From Virgibacillus sp. 7505 (lineage in GTDB: Bacteria; Bacillota; Bacilli; Bacillales; Amphibacillaceae), in contig NZ_NPBF01000008.1 of NCBI RefSeq assembly GCF_002272135.1, positions 62,001 through 126,000 of the forward strand: a stretch of 64,000 nt of DNA, read 5' to 3'. The notes below the pieces were generated by a model, which saw nothing but the letters and a program-made list of their open reading frames with translations, did no database searches and was not told where the DNA came from. A program made the position numbers and the translations under genes. Shown here piece by piece: positions 28,711 to 36,444 of the stretch; within the stretch, counting starts at the first letter, position 1; the number at the start of each line of letters is the position of its first letter.

Positions 28711-29442
28711 ATGACTTTGCATCCTCAACATGTCGCAGCTGCTGCTAGCCTGCTTTGTGAACCGTCCCGGAGTATCATGCTCACTTACATGCTAGACGGC
28801 CGATTCCATACTTCAGGTGAACTGGCCCGTGCTGCCGGTATCACGCCGCAAACAGCCAGTTTTCACCTGAAAAAGCTAGAAGAAGCCGGTTTCCTTAGTC
28901 AGACCAAGCAGGGCCGCCACCGTTATTACGGACTAAAAGATCCTGCCATTGCAAAAGTAATCGAATCTCTGCTGACGATCACCCCGATAGCTCAAGTTTC
29001 CTCCTTAAAGCAGGCAACAGAAGACCAAGCTATCCGCTACGCAAGGACTTGTTATGACCATTTAGCTGGCTCACTTGGCATACTGGTTGCGAACGCTCTA
29101 GTTGATAGCGGCTATGTAATTCAAGATCGCGATCAATTCAACCTGACGGCTAACGGAGAGATCTTCTTTTCAAGCTTTGGTATCGACGTGGAAACAGCCC
29201 GAAGAAAAAGACGTTCATTCAGTCATTGCTGCTTGGACTGGAGCGAGCGCAAGCATCATGTCGCTGGCGCATTGGGAAGTGCCATGCTGGAACGCTTTCT
29301 GGAATTGGATTGGCTAAGAAGAAAGCCTGAATCGCGAGCACTCCTGCTTACCGAGACAGGGAGAACTGGGTTTGCTGAGGTATTCGGTTTGGACATTTCA
29401 AGCATACATAAAACACATGACAACAAGGTTTATTTACGATAG
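28711..29442 (+). CDS. ArsR-family winged-helix regulator
   Basis: A 243-residue DNA-binding protein. Seen: a winged helix at about 10-85 (EPSRSIMLTYMLDGRFHTSG, GITPQTASFHLKKLEEAGFL, KQGRHRYYGL) and a longer C-terminal region rich in Cys, His, Arg (SFSHCCLDWSERKHH) that could sense a ligand or metal. The listed ATG is only two bases from the AGGAG ribosome binding site; a TTG at 28717 gives ideal spacing and may be the true start. The divergent flavin reductase-like gene is the likely target. Confidence 0.85.
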   Translation: MTLHPQHVAAAASLLCEPSRSIMLTYMLDGRFHTSGELARAAGITPQTASFHLKKLEEAGFLSQTKQGRHRYYGLKDPAIAKVIESLLTITPIAQVSSLKQATEDQAIRYARTCYDHLAGSLGILVANALVDSGYVIQDRDQFNLTANGEIFFSSFGIDVETARRKRRSFSHCCLDWSERKHHVAGALGSAMLERFLELDWLRRKPESRALLLTETGRTGFAEVFGLDISSIHKTHDNKVYLR

Positions 29443-29463
29443 AATGTGCATAAGATAATAACG

Positions 29464-29501
29464 AAAAAAAGACCATCTGGTGCTGGTAACACCAAACGGT
29501 C
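29464..29501 (-). terminator. Terminator of the type I toxin mRNA
   Basis: On the minus strand GACCGTTTGGTG pairs fully (two G-T pairs) with CACCAGATGGTC over a 7-base loop and TTTTTTT follows. Confidence 0.8.
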
Positions 29502-29545
29502 AAGCAATAGCAAGGATTCCTCAAAGGAATCGACCCACAGAAGAG

Positions 29546-29599
29546 CGAAAAAATAACCTACCCAACATGAGCTGTCACTCAAGGGTGGTTATTTTTTTT
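29546..29599. terminator. Bidirectional terminator at the toxin stop codon
   Basis: AATAACCTACCC (29552-29563) pairs with GGGTGGTTATT (29583-29593), one bulged T, followed by T residues on the plus strand. Minus-strand T residues also follow. Confidence 0.75.
29577..29589. repeat. Inverted repeat arm A (mRNA 3' side of toxin)
   Basis: ACTCAAGGGTGGT here is the exact reverse complement of ACCACCCTTGAGT at 29713-29725. In the minus-strand mRNA this arm lies at the stop codon, inside the terminator stem. Confidence 0.9.
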
Positions 29600-29681
29600 G
29601 GTTTTTATCAGACATAATCGCAACAACCAGCGTACCGAAAGAAATCATCAGCGTCAGCGTCTCGAATACTGTCAGAGGCAT
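29589..29681 (-). CDS. Holin-like type I toxin, 30 residues
   Basis: A short frame coding for a single-helix membrane peptide: MPLTVFETLTLMISFGTLVV then a charged tail (SDKNQKK). The LTLMISFGTLVVAIM core is the hallmark of the putative holin-like toxins of Bacillaceae. The ribosome binding site GGAGGTG abuts the ATG and is also part of a hairpin (CCCTCC with GGAGGG). It has its own extended -10 promoter, a long mRNA of about 277 nt, and a candidate antisense RNA. Toxicity is by family inference. Too short for routine gene calling. Confidence 0.8.
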   Translation of the reverse strand: MPLTVFETLTLMISFGTLVVAIMSDKNQKK

Positions 29682-29712
29682 CACCTCCCTCACTGGAGGG
29701 ATAAGTGAGCCG

Positions 29713-29725
29713 ACCACCCTTGAGT
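29713..29725. repeat. Inverted repeat arm B (mRNA 5' leader of toxin)
   Basis: ACCACCCTTGAGT on the plus strand, the perfect 13-base partner of arm A. In the mRNA it sits about 15 nt after the predicted start, upstream of the ribosome binding site. Confidence 0.9.
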
Positions 29726-29746
29726 CCTCTATGCTATTGTCTGTCC

Positions 29747-29752
29747 ATTATA
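29747..29752 (-). promoter_or_regulatory. Extended -10 promoter of the toxin mRNA
   Basis: TGATATAAT on the minus strand is an extended -10 element (TGn-TATAAT). No good -35 is seen. Transcription should start near 29740. Confidence 0.65.
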
Positions 29753-29933
29753 TCAAAATAGGTATCAGGCTACATCTGTCTTTGGGTTCATAAGTATATT
29801 CGCTCAATCACTCAATAGGCAGTTCTAATTATTTTTGGAAATTTTAACCTTAACATCTCCATATCGAATATCTAAATGATATGATAATACATGTTTTTCC
29901 AATATGGAGTTAAAAATGTGGAGGTTTTGTAAG

Positions 29934-30602
29934 ATGATCAGCAATCAAGACTTGAAGAAAAAAGCATTGGATGGACTGGCAAATAACTGGGGAAAAGGTG
30001 TTGGATCTGGAATACTATTATACGTAATCATTATTTTCATAGCCTTGGTATTACATGTATTCATTCTCCTTCTAACTTATCCTACAGAAGAAGATTTAGC
30101 TCTGCTAATAACTATGGGTATAGTATACATAATTTGTTATACATTCTTTATGCCGTTGTTTGTAGGAACGAGCTGGATGTACCTTCATCTTGTTCGCCAG
30201 GAACATGCACCGTTCTCTTTGATGTTCACGACCTTTAGGTTTTTCCCTAAGCTATTTACAACTGGATTACTGAAAATGGTTTTGGTAGCTCTTTGGTCCC
30301 TTCTGCTTATCATTCCTGGTATTTTAAGATATTACAGCTATTCTCAAACTATTTATATCTTAAAAGACGAACCTGATCTTAGTGCGATGGAAGCCATAAA
30401 TGAAAGTAAGCGCCGCATGGAAGGTAAAAGAGGTAAATTATTCCTGATGCAGTCAAGTTTCATCGGCTGGTATCTGTTAGGCAGTTTTACAACAATTAGT
30501 CACCTTTGGTCATATCCATATTATAAAACGACTCGCGCTGGCTTTTACGAATCGTATATTAAACGAGAAAACCTAATCGAAGCAGAGGTTCAAAGCCGCT
30601 GA
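29934..30602 (+). CDS. DUF975 family membrane protein A
   Basis: A 222-residue membrane protein with about five helices. Seen: the family N-terminus MISNQDLKKKALDGLANNWG, four to five hydrophobic segments, and the block LIIPGILRYYSYSQTIYILK near residue 126 plus EAINESKRRMEGKRGKLFLM. The ATG at 29934 follows GGAGG; the upstream in-frame ATGs lack sites. A paralogue with the same blocks lies at 34730. The family has no proven function. Confidence 0.85.
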   Translation: MISNQDLKKKALDGLANNWGKGVGSGILLYVIIIFIALVLHVFILLLTYPTEEDLALLITMGIVYIICYTFFMPLFVGTSWMYLHLVRQEHAPFSLMFTTFRFFPKLFTTGLLKMVLVALWSLLLIIPGILRYYSYSQTIYILKDEPDLSAMEAINESKRRMEGKRGKLFLMQSSFIGWYLLGSFTTISHLWSYPYYKTTRAGFYESYIKRENLIEAEVQSR

Positions 30603-30623
30603 GATTCAATTTGGAGGATGCTT

Positions 30624-31217
30624 ATGAAACTTTTGACTGTTCCTTATATCAAACAGCGACCTGAACTGCCTTCCGGATGCGAAGTAACGGCGTTGGCAAT
30701 GGCTCTGTCTTATTATGGAGAAGCTGTCGATAAAATTTCACTAGCCCGGGAAATGCCCAAGGATAACACATCTGTAGAACGCAATGAAGATGGCACGATC
30801 CGCATATGGGGCGATCCGGAGGATGGTTTTGTCGGCGACCCGTTCGATAATGGTATTACAATCAATCCTAATCCGCTTAAACAAGCAGCAGATACGTATC
30901 GGTCCGGCAGTTTGGCATTGTATGGAGAGGCATTCGACGTAATTGAAACCCATGCGTCAAATGAATGCCCTGTATTAGTCTGGTTCACCATTCATCATGA
31001 CATGCCCACTCCCCGCATCTGGCACACTCCGGCTGGGAAGGTTGTTCAAGCACCCCGACCGCTGCATTGCATCGTTGTCACCGGTACGGATGACGACTAC
31101 GTTTATTTCCATGACTGTGAATCAACAGAAAAAAGCGGCGAACATATAAAAGTAGAGAAAGCCCACTTTATACGTGTTTATGATGCAATGGGTAGACGGG
31201 CTCTCGTTATCACATGA
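30624..31217 (+). CDS. C39-like cysteine peptidase family protein
   Basis: A 197-residue protein of the peptidase C39-like fold. Seen: the catalytic Cys19 in ELPSGCEVTALAMALSYYG, a middle region GDPEDGFVGDPFDNG, and the catalytic His in RPLHCIVVTGTDDDYVYFHDC near 148. ATG at 30624 is six bases from GGAGG; the ATG at 30618 abuts the site and is less likely. No signal peptide is seen, and no peptide precursor lies beside it, so the substrate is unknown. Confidence 0.85.
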   Translation: MKLLTVPYIKQRPELPSGCEVTALAMALSYYGEAVDKISLAREMPKDNTSVERNEDGTIRIWGDPEDGFVGDPFDNGITINPNPLKQAADTYRSGSLALYGEAFDVIETHASNECPVLVWFTIHHDMPTPRIWHTPAGKVVQAPRPLHCIVVTGTDDDYVYFHDCESTEKSGEHIKVEKAHFIRVYDAMGRRALVIT

Positions 31218-31246
31218 AAAGACACGGTCTATGACCGTGTCTTATT
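31218..31246. terminator. Bidirectional terminator
   Basis: AAGACACGGT and ACCGTGTCTT close a 5-base loop between the convergent C39-like and serine hydrolase genes. Confidence 0.8.
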
Positions 31247-32573
31247 CCATCGCCTCATATATTGCCTGGACTACTGGTCCATAATCGCCTGTAGCATATT
31301 CGTCACCAGCAAACAGATTACTGTTTGCTGCCGGATCAAGCACAGGCGTGTGCTTCTTATTCGTCAGCAGCACAATCCCTAGGTCATATTCCGGGTCGAG
31401 GATCGTTACTGTACCAGTCCAGCCCGTATGACCATAAGCTGCATCACTTGCCAACGAACCGAACATCCAATCCATGGTCCCCTCATCCCCGTTCCTGCGC
31501 CAGCCAAGTCCATACGTTTCATTTGTAGGAGAAGCCGCCGTAAACGCCTCGATCACATCTTCATCAAAAAATCCCTGTTTGCCATACCCTCCGCCGTTCA
31601 GCATGACTTGCAGCAAAACTGCCATATCGTTCGTCGTCGAGAAGAGTCCCGCGTGACCGGATATACCATCCATTGCATAATAGCTCTTCTCATCATGCAC
31701 TTCTCCGATTATCGTTTCTGTCCTGATATTCGGGAAAGAGAAATACCCATCTCTTGTGTTACCGAGCCGTTCTGTCGCAGCCACATCTTTTACCTTCACA
31801 CCATTTTCCAATGGATTGAACAATGTATTTTTCAAACGAAGCGGCTCATAAAAGGTTTCTTCTACATACTTATCCAGCCGTTCTCCTGTCACGCGTTCCA
31901 CTATGGCACCAAGGAGCATATAATCAATGTCGCTATACAGATGGTTTGTTCTTGGTTCATATTGGAGCGGAACTTTTGGCAGAAGTCCGATTGTTCGCTC
32001 TCGATCCTGTGAGTAAAAAGCTCCTGCTCTATCGGGATTATGAAACTCGATACTCGCCGGGAAACCTGCCTGGTGCTGCAGCAGATCTTGTATTAGGATT
32101 GTATCCTTCCCTTTTATCGCTGCATTTGCCTCATCCTTGAATTCCGGAATGTAATCACTGACCTTATCCGTCAACCTGATTTCTCCCTCACTGACCAGAT
32201 GCTGCAGTGCAAAGTTGGTGGCGTACATTTTCGTATTGGAAGCCAGATCGTATAACGTATCCTTTTTGACTTTCTTTGGATGCGTAAGCTCTTCCAGTCC
32301 GTCGTACACTTGGCGGTAGCCGTAACGAGAATCCTTCACAATCTTTCCGTCTTTTATAATGATCAATGATGCACCCGGGAACCCATTTTGAATATCAGTT
32401 TCAATTAATTCATCCACTTTCGCCAAACCTTCCTTAGAGAATCCCGCTTCTTCAGCTCTCTTCGCCTTTTCCAAAGTTGGGTACTCATTGATGTTTGCCA
32501 ATGCTTCCGCAGGGACAAATAATAGCAAGAACATAAGTGAGAAAATAGTCAACTGCTGGCCAATACGTATCAT
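31242..32573 (-). CDS. Secreted serine beta-lactamase-like hydrolase
   Basis: A 443-residue exported protein of the class C beta-lactamase/esterase fold (PF00144). Seen: signal peptide MIRIGQQLTIFSLMFLLLFV with likely cleavage after AEALA, the SxxK motif SNTK at 112-115, a Y-S-D motif (HLYSDIDYMLLG) at the YxN site, and HTGWTGT replacing KTG. ATG at 32573 follows GGAGGAG. Architecture resembles YbbE/PbpX-type proteins linked to cell-wall sugar recycling, but no muropeptide genes are adjacent. Function: cell-wall or esterase hydrolysis, undecided. Confidence 0.88.
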   Translation of the reverse strand: MIRIGQQLTIFSLMFLLLFVPAEALANINEYPTLEKAKRAEEAGFSKEGLAKVDELIETDIQNGFPGASLIIIKDGKIVKDSRYGYRQVYDGLEELTHPKKVKKDTLYDLASNTKMYATNFALQHLVSEGEIRLTDKVSDYIPEFKDEANAAIKGKDTILIQDLLQHQAGFPASIEFHNPDRAGAFYSQDRERTIGLLPKVPLQYEPRTNHLYSDIDYMLLGAIVERVTGERLDKYVEETFYEPLRLKNTLFNPLENGVKVKDVAATERLGNTRDGYFSFPNIRTETIIGEVHDEKSYYAMDGISGHAGLFSTTNDMAVLLQVMLNGGGYGKQGFFDEDVIEAFTAASPTNETYGLGWRRNGDEGTMDWMFGSLASDAAYGHTGWTGTVTILDPEYDLGIVLLTNKKHTPVLDPAANSNLFAGDEYATGDYGPVVQAIYEAME

Positions 32574-32693
32574 CCGCGCTCCTCCTTCGTCTTGTCTACT
32601 GTTTCCCTTAAGTAAAAACAAATTCCTTCCTCTGTCCAAAAAACACGAAAAAAGCACTGCGGGATGCAGTGCTTAGACAGGTAAATGATCTGG

Positions 32694-33161
32694 TTATTCA
32701 ATCAGCTCTTTGTTTTTCTGGTAGGACCTTTTTAGTGATACATAATTAGTTATGAATAGCAGTAATGCTGCAATGAAGGTTACCATCAGTCCTTCTATAA
32801 AAGGAACTGACATCATGCCAAAGATATAAAGTAACAAAATGCCCGCACACATAATAAGGAGAAATGACGTTGATTTAATTACGATTACTTTCCTCTCTCG
32901 TCGATAAGCTTTTTCAGTCATGATTTCAGCGAACTCCATACCAGACAGTATATAACGAATCCAGATGTAAGCTATTGTCCCGAACAGCATCCATAGTAAT
33001 ACAAGAACACTATTTATAGGGAATGGATCAAAGCGGGATATGACAAGTAAGACAATCATCACCACTAGCTGCAGAATAGCTGCTTCCGCAAAATAAACGA
33101 GCATATTCCTTCGCTTATATTCATCATCCGGCAGCAAAAACTGAATCCAAGTTTTCTCCAT
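32694..33161 (-). CDS. Small membrane protein paired with an XRE regulator
   Basis: A 155-residue protein with four hydrophobic helices in two pairs (about 22-70 and 95-143) and charged ends. It follows the XRE-type regulator gene by one base, a common pairing in Firmicutes where the regulator controls itself and the membrane protein. The exact family is not recognised. Function unknown. Confidence 0.8.
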   Translation of the reverse strand: MEKTWIQFLLPDDEYKRRNMLVYFAEAAILQLVVMIVLLVISRFDPFPINSVLVLLWMLFGTIAYIWIRYILSGMEFAEIMTEKAYRRERKVIVIKSTSFLLIMCAGILLLYIFGMMSVPFIEGLMVTFIAALLLFITNYVSLKRSYQKNKELIE

Positions 33162-33162
33162 T

Positions 33163-33357
33163 TCACCTTACCTCCCAAAATAGATCATCCAGAGTCTTAC
33201 CTAACGCTTTTGCAATCGCAACACAAAGCTGTAGTGTAGGATTATACTCTCCTTTTTCGATTAAACCGATTGTCTGTCTGGTGACACGTACTTGCCTGGA
33301 CAGCTGCTCCTGTGTCATTTTCAGTTCCATTCTTGTTATCTTTACGTTGTTTTTCAT
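33163..33357 (-). CDS. Small XRE-family helix-turn-helix regulator
   Basis: A 64-residue protein that is almost only a Cro/C1-type domain: KITRMELKMTQEQLSRQVRV, TRQTIGLIEKGEYNPTLQ, then AIAKALGKTLDDLFW. ATG at 33357 follows GGAGAG. Two AT-rich palindromes upstream are likely operators. It probably controls its own operon with the membrane protein gene. Confidence 0.9.
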   Translation of the reverse strand: MKNNVKITRMELKMTQEQLSRQVRVTRQTIGLIEKGEYNPTLQLCVAIAKALGKTLDDLFWEVR

Positions 33358-33372
33358 AGATAAGACTCTCCT

Positions 33373-33416
33373 ATGTAATATATACATTACATTTGCAAGA
33401 TATATATTACATGTAA
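33373..33416. promoter_or_regulatory. Putative XRE operator palindromes
   Basis: ATGTAAT (33373-33379) and ATTACAT (33386-33392) flank six bases; TTACATGTAA is a perfect palindrome at 33407-33416. Both lie within 60 bases upstream of the regulator start. Confidence 0.5.
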
Positions 33417-33458
33417 ATCAATTTCCAGTCAATATAAAAACGCATGCCGCAGCATGCG

Positions 33459-34208
33459 TCAATTGTCTTTCTTGTATTGAATAAGTTGCCGGATTATTAA
33501 TGAAAGGGAGAAAACAATAATAATCGAGAGTATAACGATTAACTTGGTTTCCTCAGCTATATCAATGTAACGTAAAATTACCTGCGGTATATAGAGAACC
33601 GCTGGTACGATGACGGAAATCCAGGCTTTCCAATATAGTGCTGCAGCAATGAAAATGAAGCAAGCGGCAATAATTACTACTGTATTCATGAACGGACTGA
33701 TTATGATCACTGGTGTCTCAATCAAAAGATCTGCCACCAGTATTCCAATGAACATTGCTGTAGGTGCTATCCCCATTAGTAGATATAGTGTTGTAGTTAT
33801 TTTCTTAGATAATTCATTTGCAGCTATAAAGCGATACAGGCTAAACAGTAGCAAAACTGTAACAACAAATACGATAGGATTTCCAGTGAGCGCAAGCAAA
33901 GAATAGCTTCTGTCATCTGCTATCGCTTTGTTCATGATGAGATACGCAAAGGCATTCAACATGATAAGCGGGACAATCACAAGCCAAAATCGTCCATCCA
34001 TTCCAACTTCCGCTTCTATTTCCTTCATGTAAGCTTTTGGTGATTTCCCAATGATATGCTCGACACTTTTGCCATTCTGCTCCGCTTCATATAAATGATC
34101 TTCAAGCTCTTCCAGTAACTCACTAACCTCTTCTTCCCTCTTGCTGCTAGCAAATAGATAAATCCGCAAGTTATCGAGAAACGTTTGACTTTCTTTGGAT
34201 AATGTCAC
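33459..34208 (-). CDS. HAAS-type membrane protein paired with PadR
   Basis: A 249-residue protein with a soluble N-terminal helical part (LSKESQTFLDNLRIYLFASS, EEVSELLEELEDHLYEAEQN) typical of HAAS domains, then about six membrane helices. GTG start overlaps the PadR stop. PadR plus HAAS-membrane pairs are common in Firmicutes and are often tied to envelope stress, but the effector role here is unknown. Confidence 0.85.
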   Translation of the reverse strand: MTLSKESQTFLDNLRIYLFASSKREEEVSELLEELEDHLYEAEQNGKSVEHIIGKSPKAYMKEIEAEVGMDGRFWLVIVPLIMLNAFAYLIMNKAIADDRSYSLLALTGNPIVFVVTVLLLFSLYRFIAANELSKKITTTLYLLMGIAPTAMFIGILVADLLIETPVIIISPFMNTVVIIAACFIFIAAALYWKAWISVIVPAVLYIPQVILRYIDIAEETKLIVILSIIIVFSLSLIIRQLIQYKKDN

Positions 34209-34534
34209 GAATGGTCCCTCCTCAGAATGTTATCTACGCTGGACGAGACTTCCGCCCATCTTTCTCTGAAATCCTTTAATTCTGCCTGACCTTCAGCCGT
34301 TAATTTATAATACTTCCGCTTCGGTCCGCCTGAAGGCAATATCTTACTAGTCGTCGTAACAAGGCCTTCTTTTTTCATGCGCAGCAACAACGGATAAATA
34401 CTGCCCTCACTAACCATTGTGAAGCCATATGAAGCTAGTTTTTCCACCATCTCATATCCGTACGTTTCACGCTCAGCAATGATGGCAAGCAGACAACCTT
34501 CCAGGATGCCTTTTAATAATTGACTGGATGACAA
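34205..34534 (-). CDS. PadR-family regulator
   Basis: A 109-residue winged-helix repressor. Seen: LLKGILEGCLLAIIAERETY, EGSIYPLLLRMKKEGLV (recognition region) and GPKRKYYKLTAEGQAEL (wing). The start is TTG at 34534, nine bases after AGGAGG; the TTG at 34552 lies before the site. Direct repeats upstream are likely its operator. It should repress its own operon. Confidence 0.92.
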   Translation of the reverse strand: MSSSQLLKGILEGCLLAIIAERETYGYEMVEKLASYGFTMVSEGSIYPLLLRMKKEGLVTTTSKILPSGGPKRKYYKLTAEGQAELKDFRERWAEVSSSVDNILRRDHS

Positions 34535-34557
34535 TATCCGCTTCCTCCTCAACTATA

Positions 34558-34617
34558 TTGTTTTACAAGATAGTTGGACTAAAAAAAGAACCCACTACTT
34601 TGTTTTGCAAGATAGTT
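34558..34617. promoter_or_regulatory. Direct repeats upstream of padR (operator)
   Basis: TTGTTTTACAAGATAGTT (34558-34575) and TTGTTTTGCAAGATAGTT (34600-34617) differ at one base and start 42 bases apart (four helical turns). Confidence 0.65.
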
Positions 34618-34729
34618 AAATATTAGCATGACTTCACTGCCAAATCAACCATACTTTTCCATAAATGTGTGGTATGCTCAATAAAAATATAACGTATATA
34701 TATATTAAAAAGGCCGGGGGACAACTTAT

Positions 34730-35380
34730 ATGATTACTAATCAATCTCTGAAGCAGGATGCTTTGGACAGCCTAAGAGGCAACTGGGGGAAAAGTGTACT
34801 TGCAGTCTTCCTCTTCTCCGTGATTTCATTTACGATAAAGTTAATATCAAACTCTTGGTTTGGCTTTTCTATTGTGGTTGAAGAAGAGATTACTATTAAG
34901 GAAGAGACGCTCGGTTTTGTAAGAGATACTCTTTTTGATTATGTGTTGCTTATGCCACTTTTCACGGGAACAACTTGGCTATTCCAAAGCTTCGTCCAAG
35001 GAGATCGGCCTGCCTTCGGCTTCATCTTTTCACCTTTCAAACGTTTCTGGCGGTATATGCTGACAGGATTGATTCTAACTGTCCTGCTGACTTTTTGGAC
35101 CCTATTGTTAATTGTACCGGGCATCATCAAATATCTAAGTTATTCCCAGACACTATATATCTTACGGGAGAATCCACATCATTCTATTTTCGAGGCTATT
35201 CGGGAAAGTAAAGAAAAAATGCGCGGCAATAAGGGCAGGTTATTTTTGTTACAGCTCAGCTTTATCGGTTGGGCACTATTGACAATACTAACCTTAGGCA
35301 TCGGTGCGTTCTGGCTGGAACCATACTTCCGGACCACCATGGCAAGCTTCTATGAATTAAAAATAAAGCAGGCATCCTGA
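34730..35380 (+). CDS. DUF975 family membrane protein B
   Basis: A 216-residue membrane protein paralogous to the one at 29934. Shared blocks: MITNQSLKQDALDSLRGNWG at the start, LLLIVPGIIKYLSYSQTLYI and ESKEKMRGNKGRLFLLQLSF. About five helices. A terminator overlaps its end. No function is established. Confidence 0.85.
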   Translation: MITNQSLKQDALDSLRGNWGKSVLAVFLFSVISFTIKLISNSWFGFSIVVEEEITIKEETLGFVRDTLFDYVLLMPLFTGTTWLFQSFVQGDRPAFGFIFSPFKRFWRYMLTGLILTVLLTFWTLLLIVPGIIKYLSYSQTLYILRENPHHSIFEAIRESKEKMRGNKGRLFLLQLSFIGWALLTILTLGIGAFWLEPYFRTTMASFYELKIKQAS

Positions 35381-35396
35381 GGATGCCTGCTTTTTA
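35367..35396. terminator. Bidirectional terminator
   Basis: AGCAGGCATCC and GGATGCCTGC enclose the TGA stop and are followed by TTTTT on the plus strand; the minus exit is TTTATTTTT. Confidence 0.85.
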
Positions 35397-36359
35397 TCAC
35401 TCAAAATCAAATTCTATTTCCCACTGTTTCCGAAGCTGATCCATAATCTTCATGACATCTCTCGTATACGGTAATGTTACATGTGGAACATCCTTCTCGA
35501 TAAGTTCCTTCATTGCTCTTACTTCATACTGCAGCGCCTTCTCCGTCTCCCCTGCTTCTATTGTTTCTGTTTTGCCTTGCTCTATATAACAAACGGTAGC
35601 CTGTTGGGCTCGGGAGAATTTCTCCATATCAATGAATCCTTTTGTACCCATGACTGTGGCGCGTTCTGGCGATTCCACTATAAAGGATAAAGTGATTGTA
35701 GCAAGCTGCCCTTTTTTATTCTTCAGTATAATTCCAGCCTGCTGGTCCACACCCGTCTCATGCTTCGTAACCGTACTGATGACTTCAGTTGGCTCATCCT
35801 GGATAAACATGCGCACAAATGACAAGGCATAGACTCCGATATCGAGGAGTGCTCCGCCTGCTAAATCCGGGTTGAAGAAACGATTTTTGGGATTATTTTC
35901 TTTTATACTATTGAAGTTCACACTCAGCGTCTGAATATCCCCAATTTTACCAGCATCGATCAATTGATGTAGTTCTTTATAAATCGGCATATGATAAATT
36001 GTCATTGCTTCTGCCACAATCAGTTGCTTCTCTGCTGCCAACGTAGTGATTTCATCAAGCTGCTTGCCGTTCACTGTAATCGCTTTCTCAGCCAGCACAT
36101 GTTTTCCATGCTTTAAGGCTTCTATGATTGTTTCATAATGAAAGGCGTGCGGCGTCGCTATGTATACAACATCTACTTCAGAATCATCCAGCACACCCTG
36201 GAATCCTTCATAAACTCTAGGTATATCGAATTTCTCTGCAAATGCTTTCCCCTTTTCTTTGTTTCTTGCACCAACAGCCAGGATGGATTCCCCTTCTTTC
36301 TGTAATGCTTCCGCAAAATGATGTGCAATCGAACCTGGTCCTAGAATTCCCCACTTCAT
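35397..36359 (-). CDS. Gfo/Idh/MocA-family oxidoreductase
   Basis: A 320-residue NAD(P)-dependent dehydrogenase. Seen: N-terminal Rossmann motif GILGPGSIAHHFAEAL, DVVYIATPHAFH near residue 67, the catalytic-loop Lys in HVLAEKAI, and a C-terminal alpha/beta domain with GGALLDIGVYALSF. ATG at 36359 follows GGGGAG. The family acts on sugars or inositols, and trans-dihydrodiol dehydrogenase-type enzymes are also close. No substrate-defining neighbours. Confidence 0.9.
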   Translation of the reverse strand: MKWGILGPGSIAHHFAEALQKEGESILAVGARNKEKGKAFAEKFDIPRVYEGFQGVLDDSEVDVVYIATPHAFHYETIIEALKHGKHVLAEKAITVNGKQLDEITTLAAEKQLIVAEAMTIYHMPIYKELHQLIDAGKIGDIQTLSVNFNSIKENNPKNRFFNPDLAGGALLDIGVYALSFVRMFIQDEPTEVISTVTKHETGVDQQAGIILKNKKGQLATITLSFIVESPERATVMGTKGFIDMEKFSRAQQATVCYIEQGKTETIEAGETEKALQYEVRAMKELIEKDVPHVTLPYTRDVMKIMDQLRKQWEIEFDFE

Positions 36360-36405
36360 TATTTGTTCTCCCCATTTCTCTATTTTATTAGTGTAGGTAT
36401 ACCCG

Positions 36406-36438
36406 AAAAAGCCATGGATGCAGCATACTTCCATGGCT
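36406..36438 (-). terminator. Terminator after the secreted DUF3298-type gene
   Basis: On the minus strand AGCCATGGA and TCCATGGCT close an 11-base loop, followed by TTTT. It lies just after the stop at 36445. Confidence 0.8.
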
Positions 36439-36444
36439 TCTTTC

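Larger units (their letters stand above)
29455..29600 (+). ncRNA. Candidate antisense antitoxin RNA
   Basis: A plus-strand terminator at 29552-29599 has no protein gene before it other than the end of the ArsR gene. A short RNA starting near 29465 would overlap the 3' part of the toxin mRNA, the usual type I antitoxin geometry. The promoter (TTTACG, 15 bases, GATAAT at 29454-29459) is weak, so this is a hypothesis. Confidence 0.35.
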
